Shown in pieces: positions 34,673-44,356 of a DNA stretch of 64,000 bases (position 1 is its first letter; each line of letters begins with the position of its first letter). A program made the translations under genes and the position numbers. A model generated the notes under the pieces. The model saw only the letters and a program-made list of their open reading frames with translations. It ran no database searches and was not told the DNA's origin. The stretch is from BOKV01 sp049289295 (GTDB lineage: Bacteria; Pseudomonadota; Alphaproteobacteria; Rhizobiales; Rhizobiaceae): NCBI GenBank assembly GCA_049289295.1, contig JBATLL010000041.1, positions 310,001 to 374,000 of the forward strand, given 5' to 3'.

Positions 34673-35542
34673 ATGGCAAGAGTTGGCATGGAGACTGGAC
34701 TGGTGCCGACATACGAACCGCAGATGCAGACGTTTCTACCGGGCTGGGTCTGGCTGGCCGGTGCCGGGCCGGGTGATCCCGGCCTGCTGACGCTGCACGC
34801 GGCGCACGCACTCAGGAACGCGGATGTCGTTGTCTATGATGCGCTCGTCAATGAAGACATTCTCGGCCTGGCGAGACCGGAAGCCGAACTTCGATTTGCC
34901 GGCAAGCGGGGCGGCAAGCCGTCACCCAGGCAGCGGGACATTTCATTGACCCTTGTCGAACTGGCGCGCTCGGGCAAGCGCGTGCTGCGCCTCAAGGGTG
35001 GTGATCCGTTCGTGTTTGGACGTGGGGGTGAGGAAGCGCTGACGCTCGTCGAGCATGGTGTTCCGTTCCGTATCATTCCAGGCATTTCGGCAGGTCTGGG
35101 CGGGTTGGCCTATGCGGGCATTCCGCTCACGCATCGCGGCATCAATCACTCCGTGACTTTCCTGACTGGTCATGACGCAAGCGGGCTTGTGCCCGATGCC
35201 ATCGACTGGCCCTCCCTTGCCAAGGGTTCGCCGGTCATCGTGATGTACATGGCGATGAAGCACTGGGAGAATATCCGTGCCCAGTTGCTGGCTGCAGGGC
35301 GACGGGCCAGCGAACCGGTGGCCTTCATCTGCAATGCCACGACAGCGCAGCAGAGCGTGCTCGAAACGACGCTGGAGCGTTCACTGACCGATCTTGCGGC
35401 TGCGGGGATCGAACCACCGGCGATCATCGTGGTGGGCGATGCGGTCAGCATGCGCAGCGGGCTTGACTGGATCGGGGCAATCGGTGGGCGCGAGCTCGTA
35501 GCCGATCCGCTGGGTGATCGCGGTCGCCAGGATGCTGGATGA
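34673..35542 (+). CDS. cobA: uroporphyrinogen-III C-methyltransferase CobA (SUMT)
   Basis: 289 residues. After an unusual N-terminal extension of about 23 residues the methylase core starts VWLAGAGPGDPGLLTLHAAHAL, with DVVVYDALVN, LKGGDPFVFGRGGEEA, and GISAGLGGLAYAGIPLTHRG. It makes precorrin-2, the branch point from heme to B12 and siroheme. It lacks the CysG dehydrogenase/chelatase domain. ATG 34673 follows GTGGAAAG; ATG 34688 is an alternative. It is divergent from cbiD and overlaps cobB by ATGA. Confidence 0.93.
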   Translation: MARVGMETGLVPTYEPQMQTFLPGWVWLAGAGPGDPGLLTLHAAHALRNADVVVYDALVNEDILGLARPEAELRFAGKRGGKPSPRQRDISLTLVELARSGKRVLRLKGGDPFVFGRGGEEALTLVEHGVPFRIIPGISAGLGGLAYAGIPLTHRGINHSVTFLTGHDASGLVPDAIDWPSLAKGSPVIVMYMAMKHWENIRAQLLAAGRRASEPVAFICNATTAQQSVLETTLERSLTDLAAAGIEPPAIIVVGDAVSMRSGLDWIGAIGGRELVADPLGDRGRQDAG

Positions 35543-36858
35543 TGACGGTTCAGCGCGGTCTGATGATAGCCGCGCCGCATTCGGGCAGCGGCAAGACGGT
35601 GCTTACACTGGCGCTGCTGCGGGCACTGCGTGATCACAACATTGATGTTCGCGCAGCCAAGGTCGGGCCCGACTATATCGATCCCGCATTTCATGAAATT
35701 GCCAGCGGGCATGGGTCGGTCAATCTCGATCCGTGGGCAATGCCGGACCGGCGTCTGAAGGAACTTGCAGCCAGCCAGGGCGGCAGTCATCTGCTGGTCG
35801 AGGCCATGATGGGGCTTTATGACGGAGCTGCCGATGGAACAGGCAGTGCGGCTGATCTTGCGGAATCACTCGGGCTTCCGGTGCTGCTGGTGGTTGATGC
35901 GCAACGGCAGTCGCATTCCGTTGCAGCCCTGGTGCGGGGGTTTCGCGATCACAGACCAGGCTTGATGCTTGCGGGTGTCATTCTCAACAAGGTGGGAAGC
36001 GCCCGCCACGAAGCCATGCTGGTCGAAGCCCTTTCCACCATCGAAGCGGACGTATTTGGAGCAATTCCCCGCGATCCCAGCCTTGCCCTGCCGGAGCGCC
36101 ATCTGGGACTGGTCCAGGCAGGTGAAGTATCTGGGCTTGAAGCGTTCATTGAGCGCTGTGCGGAATTTGTCGGTGAGCGAATAGACTTCGATCACCTGCT
36201 GACAGCTTTCCGCGACATGGACGCGCCATCGGCACAGGCGAGTTCGCGGGCCTGCATGAAACCACCGGGGCAGCGGGTTTCAATCGCGCGGGATGCTGCT
36301 TTTTCATTCATCTATCCACACCTTGTCGGCGACTGGCATGGGGCTGGGGCGTCCATTTCCTTCTTTTCACCGCTGGCCAATGAGACACCGGACAAGGATT
36401 GTGACGCCGTGTATCTGCCCGGCGGCTATCCTGAACTGCATGCGGGAAAAATCGCTGCCAATTCCACATTCCTTGCGGGCTTGAGAGAGTTCGCAGCCAG
36501 GAGTGTCAACATATTCGGGGAATGCGGTGGCTACATGGTGCTGGGCCAGGGGCTGGAGGATGCGCAGGGCGCGCGCCATGGCATGGCAGGACTGCTTGAA
36601 CTGGAGACAAGTTTCGCGCGGCGCAGGCTCCATCTGGGTTATCGCAAGCTTGCCGCACTGAATGGCGCACTGGCAGGCCAGAAATTTGCGGCGCATGAGT
36701 TCCACTATTCGACCGTGCTGCGCGAAGAAGGAGTGCCGCTGTTCCAGGCTGAGGACGCGCTGGGAGAGGCACTCGGCACGGCTGGCCTTGTGTCGGGAAG
36801 TGTCAGCGGATCCTACATGCATCTGATCGGACCAGCAGGGGGTACCTTGCGTGGCTGA
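35539..36858 (+). CDS. cobB: hydrogenobyrinate/cobyrinate a,c-diamide synthase CobB (CbiA)
   Basis: 439 residues. The N-terminal ATP domain reads LMIAAPHSGSGKTVLTLALLRAL with KVGPDYIDPAFH. The C-terminal amidotransferase has YLPGGYPELHAGK and the nucleophile Cys in FGECGGYMVLGQGL. It amidates the a and c acetates, using glutamine, before cobalt insertion by CobN. The start overlaps cobA, and the end overlaps the GTG start of cobC by 8 nt. Confidence 0.94.
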   Translation: MMTVQRGLMIAAPHSGSGKTVLTLALLRALRDHNIDVRAAKVGPDYIDPAFHEIASGHGSVNLDPWAMPDRRLKELAASQGGSHLLVEAMMGLYDGAADGTGSAADLAESLGLPVLLVVDAQRQSHSVAALVRGFRDHRPGLMLAGVILNKVGSARHEAMLVEALSTIEADVFGAIPRDPSLALPERHLGLVQAGEVSGLEAFIERCAEFVGERIDFDHLLTAFRDMDAPSAQASSRACMKPPGQRVSIARDAAFSFIYPHLVGDWHGAGASISFFSPLANETPDKDCDAVYLPGGYPELHAGKIAANSTFLAGLREFAARSVNIFGECGGYMVLGQGLEDAQGARHGMAGLLELETSFARRRLHLGYRKLAALNGALAGQKFAAHEFHYSTVLREEGVPLFQAEDALGEALGTAGLVSGSVSGSYMHLIGPAGGTLRG

Positions 36859-37867
36859 GGTTGGTGGCATCTGGCATGGCGGCGCGCTCGACAAGGCTAT
36901 CGCGCGCTTTGGTGGCAGGCGCGAACAATGGCTTGATCTGTCGACCGGTATAAATCCGCGCCCATGGCCGGTGCCCCGGCTTGAGCGCGATGCCTGGGAA
37001 CGGTTGCCCGAAGCGCAGGCGGAAACGCGGCTCCTCGATACCGCACGCAGCTTCTATGGCGTTGGCGATGACAGTGGCATTGCGCTTTCGCCGGGCACCC
37101 AGGCGCTGATCGAATTGCTGCCAAGGCTGCTGCCTGGAAAAACGGCCGCCATTGTTTCGCCTGCTTCGGGAACCTATCGCGAGCATGCCAATTGCTGCGT
37201 GAAGGCTGGAAGGGCGGTGAGCCATTTTGAAAGGGCGCAGGAAGCCAAGGGTGATATTGTCATTGTCGTGCGCCCGAACAATCCGGACGCCAGTCTTGTC
37301 GCTGAAGATGATATGCGACTGCTGGCGCAGCGCCTGACGGCTGAAGGAAATTGGCTGATCGTGGATGAAGCCTTCTGCGATCCGGTGCCCGGGGAGAGCC
37401 TCGCGAGCAAGCTTGATGGCAATGTCATCATATTGAAATCATTTGGTAAATTCTTTGGACTTGCTGGTGTTCGGCTAGGTTTTGCCATTGGTCCCGCATC
37501 CATGACGACTATGATTGGCGAGCGCTTCGGACCGTGGTCGGTATCGGGGCCTGCGCTCGCGAGCGGGCATCTGGCGATGACGGATGCTGGCTGGATCGAA
37601 CAGACACGTCAGTGGCTTCACAATCAATCGCTGCAAGTGGGCGAGATCGTGCAGCGCCACGGTCTGAAGCTAGAAGGACGCAACGGCTTGTTCGTGCTGG
37701 CACGGACTGCAGACGGGATGGAGATGTACGAGAAGCTCGCGCGGCGACACATCCTTGTACGCCCTTTCCCGGACAGGCCGGGCCTGCTGCGTTTCGGAAT
37801 TCCCGGCAGTGATGACGGTCTGGCAAGGCTGAGTGCGGCCCTTCGCGAAACATGTGACAGGACCTGA
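36851..37867 (+). CDS. cobC: threonine-phosphate decarboxylase-like PLP enzyme CobC (CobD in enteric naming)
   Basis: 338 residues of class I/II aminotransferase fold. WHGGALDKAIARFGG and LDLSTGINPRPWP open the protein, as in CobC. LIVDEAFCDPVPGES and the PLP lysine in LKSFGKFFGLAGVRLGF are clear. It supplies (R)-1-amino-2-propanol phosphate for the nucleotide loop. It starts with GTG 36851 inside the end of cobB and overlaps cobD by one base at TGATG. Confidence 0.9.
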   Translation: MAEVGGIWHGGALDKAIARFGGRREQWLDLSTGINPRPWPVPRLERDAWERLPEAQAETRLLDTARSFYGVGDDSGIALSPGTQALIELLPRLLPGKTAAIVSPASGTYREHANCCVKAGRAVSHFERAQEAKGDIVIVVRPNNPDASLVAEDDMRLLAQRLTAEGNWLIVDEAFCDPVPGESLASKLDGNVIILKSFGKFFGLAGVRLGFAIGPASMTTMIGERFGPWSVSGPALASGHLAMTDAGWIEQTRQWLHNQSLQVGEIVQRHGLKLEGRNGLFVLARTADGMEMYEKLARRHILVRPFPDRPGLLRFGIPGSDDGLARLSAALRETCDRT

Positions 37868-38847
37868 TGATGACAGCCCATCTGCTGATCCTTCTTGCCG
37901 CGCTGTGCATCGACTGGTTTGCAGGCGAGCCGCAATGGCTCTGGGGCAGGGTGCCACACCCTGTCGTGTGGTTTGGCAAGCTGGTCGCCCTGGCAGACGA
38001 GCATCTCAATCTGGAGACCGATCCCGACCCGACACGCTATCGCAAGGGCGCGCTGGCCTGGGTGCTGCTCGTTGCAGTCGCGCTTGCCGGCGCAATGGCA
38101 ATTGACAGCCTGCTAGGATCGCTTGGCATCCTGGGTGCGCTGGTCGAAGCTCTCATCGTCTTCGTTTTTCTTGCTCAGAAGAGCCTCAAAGATCATGTCC
38201 AGGGCGTCGCGGACGGTCTTGCCGCAAGTCTTGATGCAGGTCGCGAGGCAGTGTCGCGAATAGTCGGGCGCGACCCAAAGAAACTGGATCGGGCCGGTGT
38301 GTCGCGTGCCGCCATCGAGAGCCTCGCAGAAAACTATTCAGACGGAATCGTTGCACCAGCATTCTGGTATGCGATCTTCGGGCTGCCGGGGCTTGCTGTC
38401 TACAAGATGATCAACACTGCCGATTCGATGATTGCCCACAAGAATGCCCGCTATCTGTGGTTTGGCCGGGTGTCGGCACAGGCGGACGATCTGGCAAACT
38501 GGCTTCCAGCCCGATTGTCGACTGGCCTGATTGCATTGGGTGTGCTGGTCCTGCACGGCTCGAAGCTGGCCGCTCGCGCGCTGATGGTAGCGGTTCGCGA
38601 TGCGGGCATTCATCGTTCACCGAATGCAGGCTGGCCGGAAGGTGCAATGGCAGGTGCGCTCGGGATCGCACTTGGGGGACCCAGAGCCTACCCAACGGAG
38701 ATTGTCAGCGAACCCCATGTCAATGCGTCTGGCAGACTGAATATCGATGTGGCCGAGATCGACGGTGCGATCCGTATCTTCACAGCTGCCTGTATTGCCC
38801 TTTGGGGATCATGCGCGGTGCTTGCCCTGATCCTGGCGATCAGCTGA
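37867..38847 (+). CDS. cobD: adenosylcobinamide-phosphate synthase CobD (CbiB)
   Basis: 326 residues, several membrane segments. The N-terminus has LIDWFAGEP-like ALCIDWFAGEPQWLWGRVPHPVVWFG, then SRAAIESLAENYSDGIVAPAFW with the conserved ESxAENxxD motif, and MINTADSMIAHKNARYLWFG. It couples the aminopropanol side chain to adenosylcobyrate at the membrane. It converges with the phosphatase gene, overlapping 8 nt. Confidence 0.94.
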   Translation: MMTAHLLILLAALCIDWFAGEPQWLWGRVPHPVVWFGKLVALADEHLNLETDPDPTRYRKGALAWVLLVAVALAGAMAIDSLLGSLGILGALVEALIVFVFLAQKSLKDHVQGVADGLAASLDAGREAVSRIVGRDPKKLDRAGVSRAAIESLAENYSDGIVAPAFWYAIFGLPGLAVYKMINTADSMIAHKNARYLWFGRVSAQADDLANWLPARLSTGLIALGVLVLHGSKLAARALMVAVRDAGIHRSPNAGWPEGAMAGALGIALGGPRAYPTEIVSEPHVNASGRLNIDVAEIDGAIRIFTAACIALWGSCAVLALILAIS

Positions 38848-39364
38848 TCTGATCGGGCAACAGACGCAAGGGCTCGGCATAGGGTGGAGTCTGGGCAAAA
38901 GCCTGCGAGAAGGTGATCCCGTGCCATGCCATCTGTACAGCGCGGATAGGACCGGCATGGCAAACTATCGCCCAATCCGTATCCGCGGCTGAAATTGCCT
39001 CAAGCACGCGTTCCTGCACATCGCGAAAGCACTCGCCGCCGGGCGTGGGCAGGTTGAAGGGATCCTTCAGCCATGGTTCGCTGAGATCGCGGGGTATGTC
39101 GCGCCACGCCAACCCTTCCCATTCCCCCATGTTCATTTCCCATAGGCGGGCGTCGAAGACGGGCTCAATGCCGTCACGCCCGGCAAGTGCCAGCGCAAGC
39201 TTGCGGCATCGCAGGGCGGGGCTGGCCAGGACATGTTTCACCTTTGGTGTGATTTCCAGTGCCCGCTCGATCTGACTGTGCCCTTCCTCGGCAATGTCGA
39301 GATCGGTCTGGCCGTAACAGATGCCCGGCTCGACGAGCGGAGATGGATGGCGTAGAAAAAGCAT
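38840..39364 (-). CDS. histidine phosphatase family protein, probable alpha-ribazole phosphatase
   Basis: 174 residues of phosphoglycerate mutase fold: the phosphohistidine motif reads LFLRHPSP (RHP rather than RHG), followed by CYGQTDLDIAEEG, and the second His is in AIVCHAGPIRAVQ. Position directly after cobS and cobT on the minus strand suggests removal of the phosphate from alpha-ribazole phosphate or cobalamin 5'-phosphate (enteric CobC role). The name CobC is avoided because it is used for the decarboxylase above. Confidence 0.8.
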   Translation of the reverse strand: MLFLRHPSPLVEPGICYGQTDLDIAEEGHSQIERALEITPKVKHVLASPALRCRKLALALAGRDGIEPVFDARLWEMNMGEWEGLAWRDIPRDLSEPWLKDPFNLPTPGGECFRDVQERVLEAISAADTDWAIVCHAGPIRAVQMAWHGITFSQAFAQTPPYAEPLRLLPDQIS

Positions 39365-39367
39365 GGA

Positions 39368-40159
39368 TCAGAGGGCTCCCGACCAGAAACCTGCAAAGAG
39401 GGCGAGCGCGGTGATTTCACAGGCCTGCTGCATCGCGCCCAGGCAATCGCCGGTGTAGCCTCCGATGCGGTGCTCGAAATATCTGAGGAAGAGCCAGGCC
39501 GCGAGCCAGCCCGCGCCGACTGCGCATATCCCGGCAAATCCGCCCGCAAGAAGGGCAATGACCAACGAGACCGCGAGCGTTGCACCCAGTTCCGTTGAAT
39601 TGATACCTGAAGACACAAGTGAACCGGCCCCTTCCCGGCGGGCATAGGTGGACACGGCAAGTGCAATCGCTATTGCACCACGGGAAGCGGAATGGGCGAT
39701 CAGCAAGGCAAGAAATCCGCCACCAGCTGTCAGAGCCGCAAGTGCAGACCAGCGCATGATCAGCGAAAGAACCAGAGCGCAAGCGCCATAAACGCCAATC
39801 CGGCTGTCGCGCATGATGTCGAGCGCGCGATCCCGCGAATGGCCACCGCCGAGCCCATCGGCACAATCAGCCAGGCCATCCTCGTGCAATGCGCCGGTCA
39901 ACAACAGGGATGCGGCAAGTGCGAGTGCTGCGGCCAGCGTTGACGGCAGGAACAGGGATGCGCACCAGTAGAGAGACCCCGCGACCAGGCCGATTGCCAA
40001 CCCGGCCAGGGGAAACACCGGAGCTGCGCGGTCAAGCCCGGATCGATGATCGGCAAGTCGGGAAAACTGCTCGGGCAGCGCAATGCGGGTGAAGAAGATG
40101 ATCGCCTGGGCGAACTGGCCTGGCAGGATCTTCACCAGTCCAGCCGCGGTCTCTTTCAT
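39368..40159 (-). CDS. cobS: adenosylcobinamide-GDP ribazoletransferase CobS (CobV)
   Basis: 263 residues with many membrane segments. QAIIFFTRIALPEQF opens the protein, and the conserved GALHEDGLADCADGLGGGHSRDRALDIMRDSRIGVYG (read in parts) holds the acidic active-site residues. It joins AdoCbi-GDP with alpha-ribazole (phosphate) at the inner membrane. It is named CobS by enteric usage and must not be confused with the chelatase subunit CobS. It lies 2 nt downstream of cobT and 3 nt upstream of the phosphatase. Confidence 0.94.
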   Translation of the reverse strand: MKETAAGLVKILPGQFAQAIIFFTRIALPEQFSRLADHRSGLDRAAPVFPLAGLAIGLVAGSLYWCASLFLPSTLAAALALAASLLLTGALHEDGLADCADGLGGGHSRDRALDIMRDSRIGVYGACALVLSLIMRWSALAALTAGGGFLALLIAHSASRGAIAIALAVSTYARREGAGSLVSSGINSTELGATLAVSLVIALLAGGFAGICAVGAGWLAAWLFLRYFEHRIGGYTGDCLGAMQQACEITALALFAGFWSGAL

Positions 40160-40161
40160 CT

Positions 40162-41208
40162 CTACTCCTTGCCGGAAATACCGGCACTTTCGAATGTGGC
40201 CATTTCGCCCAGCATGGCAGCTGCAGCGCGCAGCAACGGCAGGCAGAGCAGGGCACCCGTTCCTTCTCCAAGACGCAGATCAAGATCGATCAGGGGCTCC
40301 ACGTCAAGGGATTGCAGCATCAGGCGATGGCCTGGCTCCTTTGACCGGTGGGCAAAGACCACATGCTCTCTTGCTTCCGGGCGCGCGCGCAGGGCGCAAA
40401 GGGCTGCCGAGGTTGCGATGAAGCCATCGACCAGAACGATTGCGCCGCCTGCTGCCGCTGCGACCAACGCGCCAGCCATTGCGGCAATTTCCAATCCACC
40501 GAAAGCCGCCAGCGCATCAAGGGGCGTGAGGCGGCCGGGCCTCCTTGCTGCAATTCGTTGAAGCAAAACGATTTTTCGTTCCACACCCTTGGCGTCGAGG
40601 CCAGCTCCAGGGCCGGTCAGGGCAACCAGATCCAGCCCGTCCACGGCATGTGCAAGCAGGGCGGCGGAGGCCGTGTTGCCGATTCCCATTTCGCCTAGAA
40701 GGATGGTGCGCGCGCCGTCTTTCACTCTCTGTTGGGCCAGCGATGCGCCAAAATGCAGGGCGAGGTTCACTTCTTCCGGCGTCAGGGCATCTTCATGCAT
40801 GGCATTGCGGGTACCACTGCGGATGCCTGCACGCACAAGGTCCGGATGGTCTGGCAATTGCCCGGCAATACCGGCGTCGGCAATGGTGATTGCAATCGAG
40901 GCAGCACGTGCAAAGACGTTCGCTGCCGCACCGCCAGAAAGAAAATTGGCAACCATCTGCGTCGTCACTTCGCTTGGCCAGGCGGAGACGCCTTCCGCCA
41001 CCATGCCGTGGTCACCGGCAAACAGAAGCAGGTGTGCCGGATCGGCCGAAGGTTTCAAGGTCTTCTGGATGGCGCCCATGTGCAAGGCAAGGCTCTCGAT
41101 GCGGCCGAGGGAACCTGGCGGCTTGGTCTTGATGTCTATTTCCGTCTGCACTTTTTTCAGCCAATCCGTTTCGATTGGCGCGATTTTCAGATCATCCAGC
41201 ACGGTCAT
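40162..41208 (-). CDS. cobT: nicotinate-nucleotide:dimethylbenzimidazole phosphoribosyltransferase CobT (CobU in P. denitrificans naming)
   Basis: 348 residues. Family segments are KTKPPGSLGRIESLALH, LFAGDHGMVAEGVSAWP, GEMGIGNTASAALL and the active-site Glu in LDLRLGEGTGALLCLP. It activates the lower-ligand base with ribose phosphate. It starts the minus-strand cobT-cobS-phosphatase operon; no riboswitch is visible in the 170 nt before it. No BluB for DMB synthesis is in the window. Confidence 0.95.
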   Translation of the reverse strand: MTVLDDLKIAPIETDWLKKVQTEIDIKTKPPGSLGRIESLALHMGAIQKTLKPSADPAHLLLFAGDHGMVAEGVSAWPSEVTTQMVANFLSGGAAANVFARAASIAITIADAGIAGQLPDHPDLVRAGIRSGTRNAMHEDALTPEEVNLALHFGASLAQQRVKDGARTILLGEMGIGNTASAALLAHAVDGLDLVALTGPGAGLDAKGVERKIVLLQRIAARRPGRLTPLDALAAFGGLEIAAMAGALVAAAAGGAIVLVDGFIATSAALCALRARPEAREHVVFAHRSKEPGHRLMLQSLDVEPLIDLDLRLGEGTGALLCLPLLRAAAAMLGEMATFESAGISGKE

Positions 41209-41378
41209 TCACTTCGGTTTGTTTGTGTCGTGCACCGCATAACAGTGCCCATGGCCATTGACCAGCGAATTGGCGACGGGAAGGAGCCTTGGTGCGACCA
41301 GACATTGAAGGCGTCTTGTGTGTTGGTGCGCTCACGTGCAAAAGGGCGGTCAACCGTCGATGAACAGGATAGCACACC

Positions 41379-42251
41379 ATGCGCGAGTTCGTGTCCAAAG
41401 CCGCACCGGCGCTGTTTGTGCTGCTGTGGTCAACAGGTTTCATCGGTGCCAAGCTTGGCCTTCCTTATGCAGAGCCGTTCACCTTCCTGTCGGTGCGATT
41501 CTTCATCACCCTGCTGATCCTCGTGCCGATAGCATTGCTGTTCGTGAGAAAGCTGCCGCCGCCTGTGCTGCTGATGCATTCGGCGGTCACGGGTGTGCTG
41601 GTGCACGGGCTGTATCTGGGTGGGGTTTTCCTGGCAATTTCGCGCGGGATGCCAGCTGGCATCAGCGCGCTTGTCGTAGCACTTCAGCCGCTGCTGACGG
41701 CGTTCGTGGCGAGAATGCTTCTGGGCGAACGGTTGCGGACGATTCAGATTGCAGGCCTGATTGGCGGCCTGTTCGGGGTCGCGCTGGTTCTGGCACCAAA
41801 GCTTTCCGGCGGTCTGGCGACGCAGGGCCTTTCAGGTGTGAACCTCGTGACCGTGGGACTTTCGGTTGTCGGGATCAGTGTGGGAACCGTTTACCAGAAG
41901 CGGTTTGTCTCGGGTCTCGACATGCGGATCGGCAATGCTGCGCAATATGCCGGTGCGCTCGTTCCGCTCACGCTCGTGGCATTGATGAGCGAAACGCGGG
42001 TCATCGATTGGCAGCCCCAGTTCCTGTTTGCCCTTGGGTGGCTGGTCATTGTCCTTTCGATCGGCGCGGTCGGGTTACTGATGTATCTGATCCGCATGAA
42101 GAGCGCTTCGGGCACTGCCTCCCTTTTTTACCTGGTGCCAGCGGTAACATCGGTCATGGCCTGGTTTCTCTTTGACGAGACATTGATGCCGGTTCAGTTG
42201 CTCGGAATGGCCGTGGTGATGATATCCGTAGCTGCCGCTACGCGCAGTTGA
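41379..42251 (+). CDS. EamA/DMT superfamily permease
   Basis: 290 residues, ten membrane segments in two EamA repeats: ALFVLLWSTGFIGAKLGLPYAEPFTFLSVRFF (in parts) in repeat 1, and the second ending TSVMAWFLFDETLMPVQLLGMAVVMISV. This is the usual drug/metabolite exporter layout; the substrate is unknown. It starts 170 nt from the divergent cobT. Whether it is linked to B12 or just a neighbour cannot be told. Confidence 0.85.
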   Translation: MREFVSKAAPALFVLLWSTGFIGAKLGLPYAEPFTFLSVRFFITLLILVPIALLFVRKLPPPVLLMHSAVTGVLVHGLYLGGVFLAISRGMPAGISALVVALQPLLTAFVARMLLGERLRTIQIAGLIGGLFGVALVLAPKLSGGLATQGLSGVNLVTVGLSVVGISVGTVYQKRFVSGLDMRIGNAAQYAGALVPLTLVALMSETRVIDWQPQFLFALGWLVIVLSIGAVGLLMYLIRMKSASGTASLFYLVPAVTSVMAWFLFDETLMPVQLLGMAVVMISVAAATRS

Positions 42252-42281
42252 GGCGATCCTGCAAGGCACGCACGCAAGAAA

Positions 42282-42302
42282 AACCCGCCGGTTTTGCCGG
42301 CG
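42282..42302 (-). terminator. terminator at the end of the tadG-like gene (possibly bidirectional)
   Basis: CCCGCCGG (42282-42289) pairs with CCGGCGGG (42295-42302) around a 5-nt loop. On the minus strand the stem is followed by TTTTTCTTG, so it best serves the minus gene ending at 42331. It could also stop the EamA transcript from the other side. Confidence 0.8.
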
Positions 42303-42330
42303 GGTCTGGTTCTTGTGATTTCGGCCTGCC

Positions 42331-44175
42331 TCAGCGCATGATGCGCATGTCGGAGATCTGGCTGGCAATCGATGCCATGGCGTCCTGCAGTCCGGATCCC
42401 TGAACATCGAAGTAGAACTCACCGGCAGCCATGAGCGGCTGGCCATCGACAATGCCCGATCCTGCGCAGGTGTTGAGCATTTCCTTTACCGACGAACCGT
42501 TCGACACGTCGAAGGCGATGGTGAATACCGTCACACCGGCAGCCTTTGCATTGTTGCAGGTCTGGAGCGTGTGCGCGTTCATCTTCTTCTCGTAGGTGTT
42601 AAGGCTCGTGTTCTGGTACGGTGTTCCCGCAAGATCGGCATTGGACAATCCGTCCTCGATGCGGTCGTGCTTTCCGTAGCCCCAGGCACCGTAATAGGTC
42701 TCGTTCGGAGTCCACTGCGAGCTGTAGGTGTTGTTACCATCGGTGAGAACAATCATGTACTTGCGGTTCTCATCGTCGGAATAGTCACGTCCACCGGTAA
42801 GCGGCTCACTTGCGGAAAGGGCGCGCCAACCCCACGAGACACCGGACTGGATGTTCGTCATGCCATTTGGCTGCATCGCATCGATAGCCGTGACCACATT
42901 TGTCTTGGTCGTCGTAAGCGGTGTCAGCGCGTTTGTCGTGCAACCATAGTTCGGTCCCTGTCCGTAACGAGTGGCTGCGCTAGAGAGCTGGTTGTTCTGG
43001 TAGCGGAAAATCCAGTTCTGGCGGTTGTTCTGATTGCTACCGCGGTTGCTGGTGTCCGAACCGAAAGTCACATTGTCAGAACGTTTCCAGTCGTATGTGT
43101 AGTTGTAGCCATAGTAATCACTGTCGGAATAGTGGTCGTACCGATTGCGATAGCTGTTCCACGAGGTGTAGTACCTGTAGGGCTCGCTCGGTGCGAACAT
43201 GGGAACGAACAACTTGTCCAGTTCCGCATCAGCCGAATCCCACCTGACGCGGGTGTAGCCTGCCGTATTGTTGCGAACGACAGCCGTGTCCAGGGTGTTG
43301 TGCGGCCAGGGGCGCATTTCCACGCAGCCCTGCCATGAGGCGCTCATGAGCGCAAAAACGTCCTGGCGTGATCTCCAGGTCCATTTGCCATTGATGTTCT
43401 CCTGAACGCCATGGTTTCTGACGCGAATGGCGTTAGAAGTGTCATACGTCGTCCAGTCGAGGTTCTCATGGTGGCGTGGTGCCCAGCCGTTCTTGTCCAT
43501 CCAGGTGGCGGTGGCATAGTTCGAGCCGACATTGACTGACGCCGCAAAAGGCACCAGGGCGAACTTCACCGGGTCCTTCTTGTTCGAGTACCCTGCAGCA
43601 TTGTAGACGGTATCGAGAAGGCTCTTGGCCGTGGTCTTTGCAAGGTTCAGTCGATTGTTCGAACTCATGGAACCGGAATTATCGATTACCAGAGCCACTT
43701 CGACGGTCATGTTGCCCATGGCGACTTCGGCTGCAATGTCGAGAGCGAATTCTTCATGCCCCACAACGGTGGCAATCAGGGAATCATAGTCGAGGCTGGC
43801 ACCCAGATTGAGGGTCTTCTGCGTATATGGGTTGCCATCATCATCGGTTTTCTGGGTCGACTTGATTTCAAGTTCCAGTTCGACGCGCGCTGCATCAATC
43901 GAGCTTGGTAGATTGGCCTCGAAGAAATCGCGGGCATAGGATTCAAGCGCTTCTCCGCTTGAACCGGCAGCCATCTGCTTGGCAGTGGCCAGCGCTGCAG
44001 CGTCAAGGCTGTGCTGAACGTAGGAACGCTCACGCTGCATGTTGGAATAGTCGATCGCGAGACTCGCCGCGCCCAGGATCGGGAATGCGCAAACCGCAAA
44101 GATTATTGCGAAGTTGCCGGACTCGTTCTCGAGATACCGGCGAACTCGCCTAAGGACTGAGTTCTTCTGTGTCAT
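42331..44175 (-). CDS. TadG-like pilus protein with von Willebrand A domain (paralogue 1)
   Basis: 614 residues. The N-terminus has the TadE/TadG helix ESGNFAIIFAVCAFPILGAASLAIDYSN (in parts), then RERSYVQHSLDAAALATAK. The vWA domain starts VALVIDNSGSMSS with the MIDAS DxSGS (Asp in 43670-43700) and continues to MIVLTDGNNTYSS and VTVFTIAFDV. Between them is a Tyr/Asn-rich stretch (42985-43190) not seen in ordinary vWA domains. Likely a minor pseudopilin-like surface or periplasmic protein of the Tad system. It is a tandem copy of the gene at 44357-46258. Confidence 0.82.
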   Translation of the reverse strand: MTQKNSVLRRVRRYLENESGNFAIIFAVCAFPILGAASLAIDYSNMQRERSYVQHSLDAAALATAKQMAAGSSGEALESYARDFFEANLPSSIDAARVELELEIKSTQKTDDDGNPYTQKTLNLGASLDYDSLIATVVGHEEFALDIAAEVAMGNMTVEVALVIDNSGSMSSNNRLNLAKTTAKSLLDTVYNAAGYSNKKDPVKFALVPFAASVNVGSNYATATWMDKNGWAPRHHENLDWTTYDTSNAIRVRNHGVQENINGKWTWRSRQDVFALMSASWQGCVEMRPWPHNTLDTAVVRNNTAGYTRVRWDSADAELDKLFVPMFAPSEPYRYYTSWNSYRNRYDHYSDSDYYGYNYTYDWKRSDNVTFGSDTSNRGSNQNNRQNWIFRYQNNQLSSAATRYGQGPNYGCTTNALTPLTTTKTNVVTAIDAMQPNGMTNIQSGVSWGWRALSASEPLTGGRDYSDDENRKYMIVLTDGNNTYSSQWTPNETYYGAWGYGKHDRIEDGLSNADLAGTPYQNTSLNTYEKKMNAHTLQTCNNAKAAGVTVFTIAFDVSNGSSVKEMLNTCAGSGIVDGQPLMAAGEFYFDVQGSGLQDAMASIASQISDMRIMR

Positions 44176-44300
44176 GGCAGACCCTCTGCTCTCTACCGGG
44201 GGATGAAATTCCCCACAAACAATGTGTTTTGGTAGTGCAGGGGTAACACACAGGTCTTGCGCTGAGTTTAGCCGCGATTGTTCAATTTGAATCGAATTGT

Positions 44301-44334
44301 CTGCCCGGATCCCCTGTTTTGGGGGCCCGGACAG
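44301..44334. other. imperfect hairpin between the two tadG-like genes
   Basis: CTG-CCGG-CCCC (44301-44314) pairs with GGGG-CCGG-CAG (44321-44334) across a TGTTTT loop, with two mismatches. It lies just after the stop of the upstream paralogue (minus strand) but has no T-run, so it may be an RNA-stabilising hairpin or a weak terminator. Confidence 0.4.
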
Positions 44335-44356
44335 AGCATTTCATGGTGCTGATTTC

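Noticed and set aside
41209..41378. Possible third cobalamin riboswitch before cobT
   Set aside because: No B12 box or conserved core could be read on the minus strand in this 170-nt gap.
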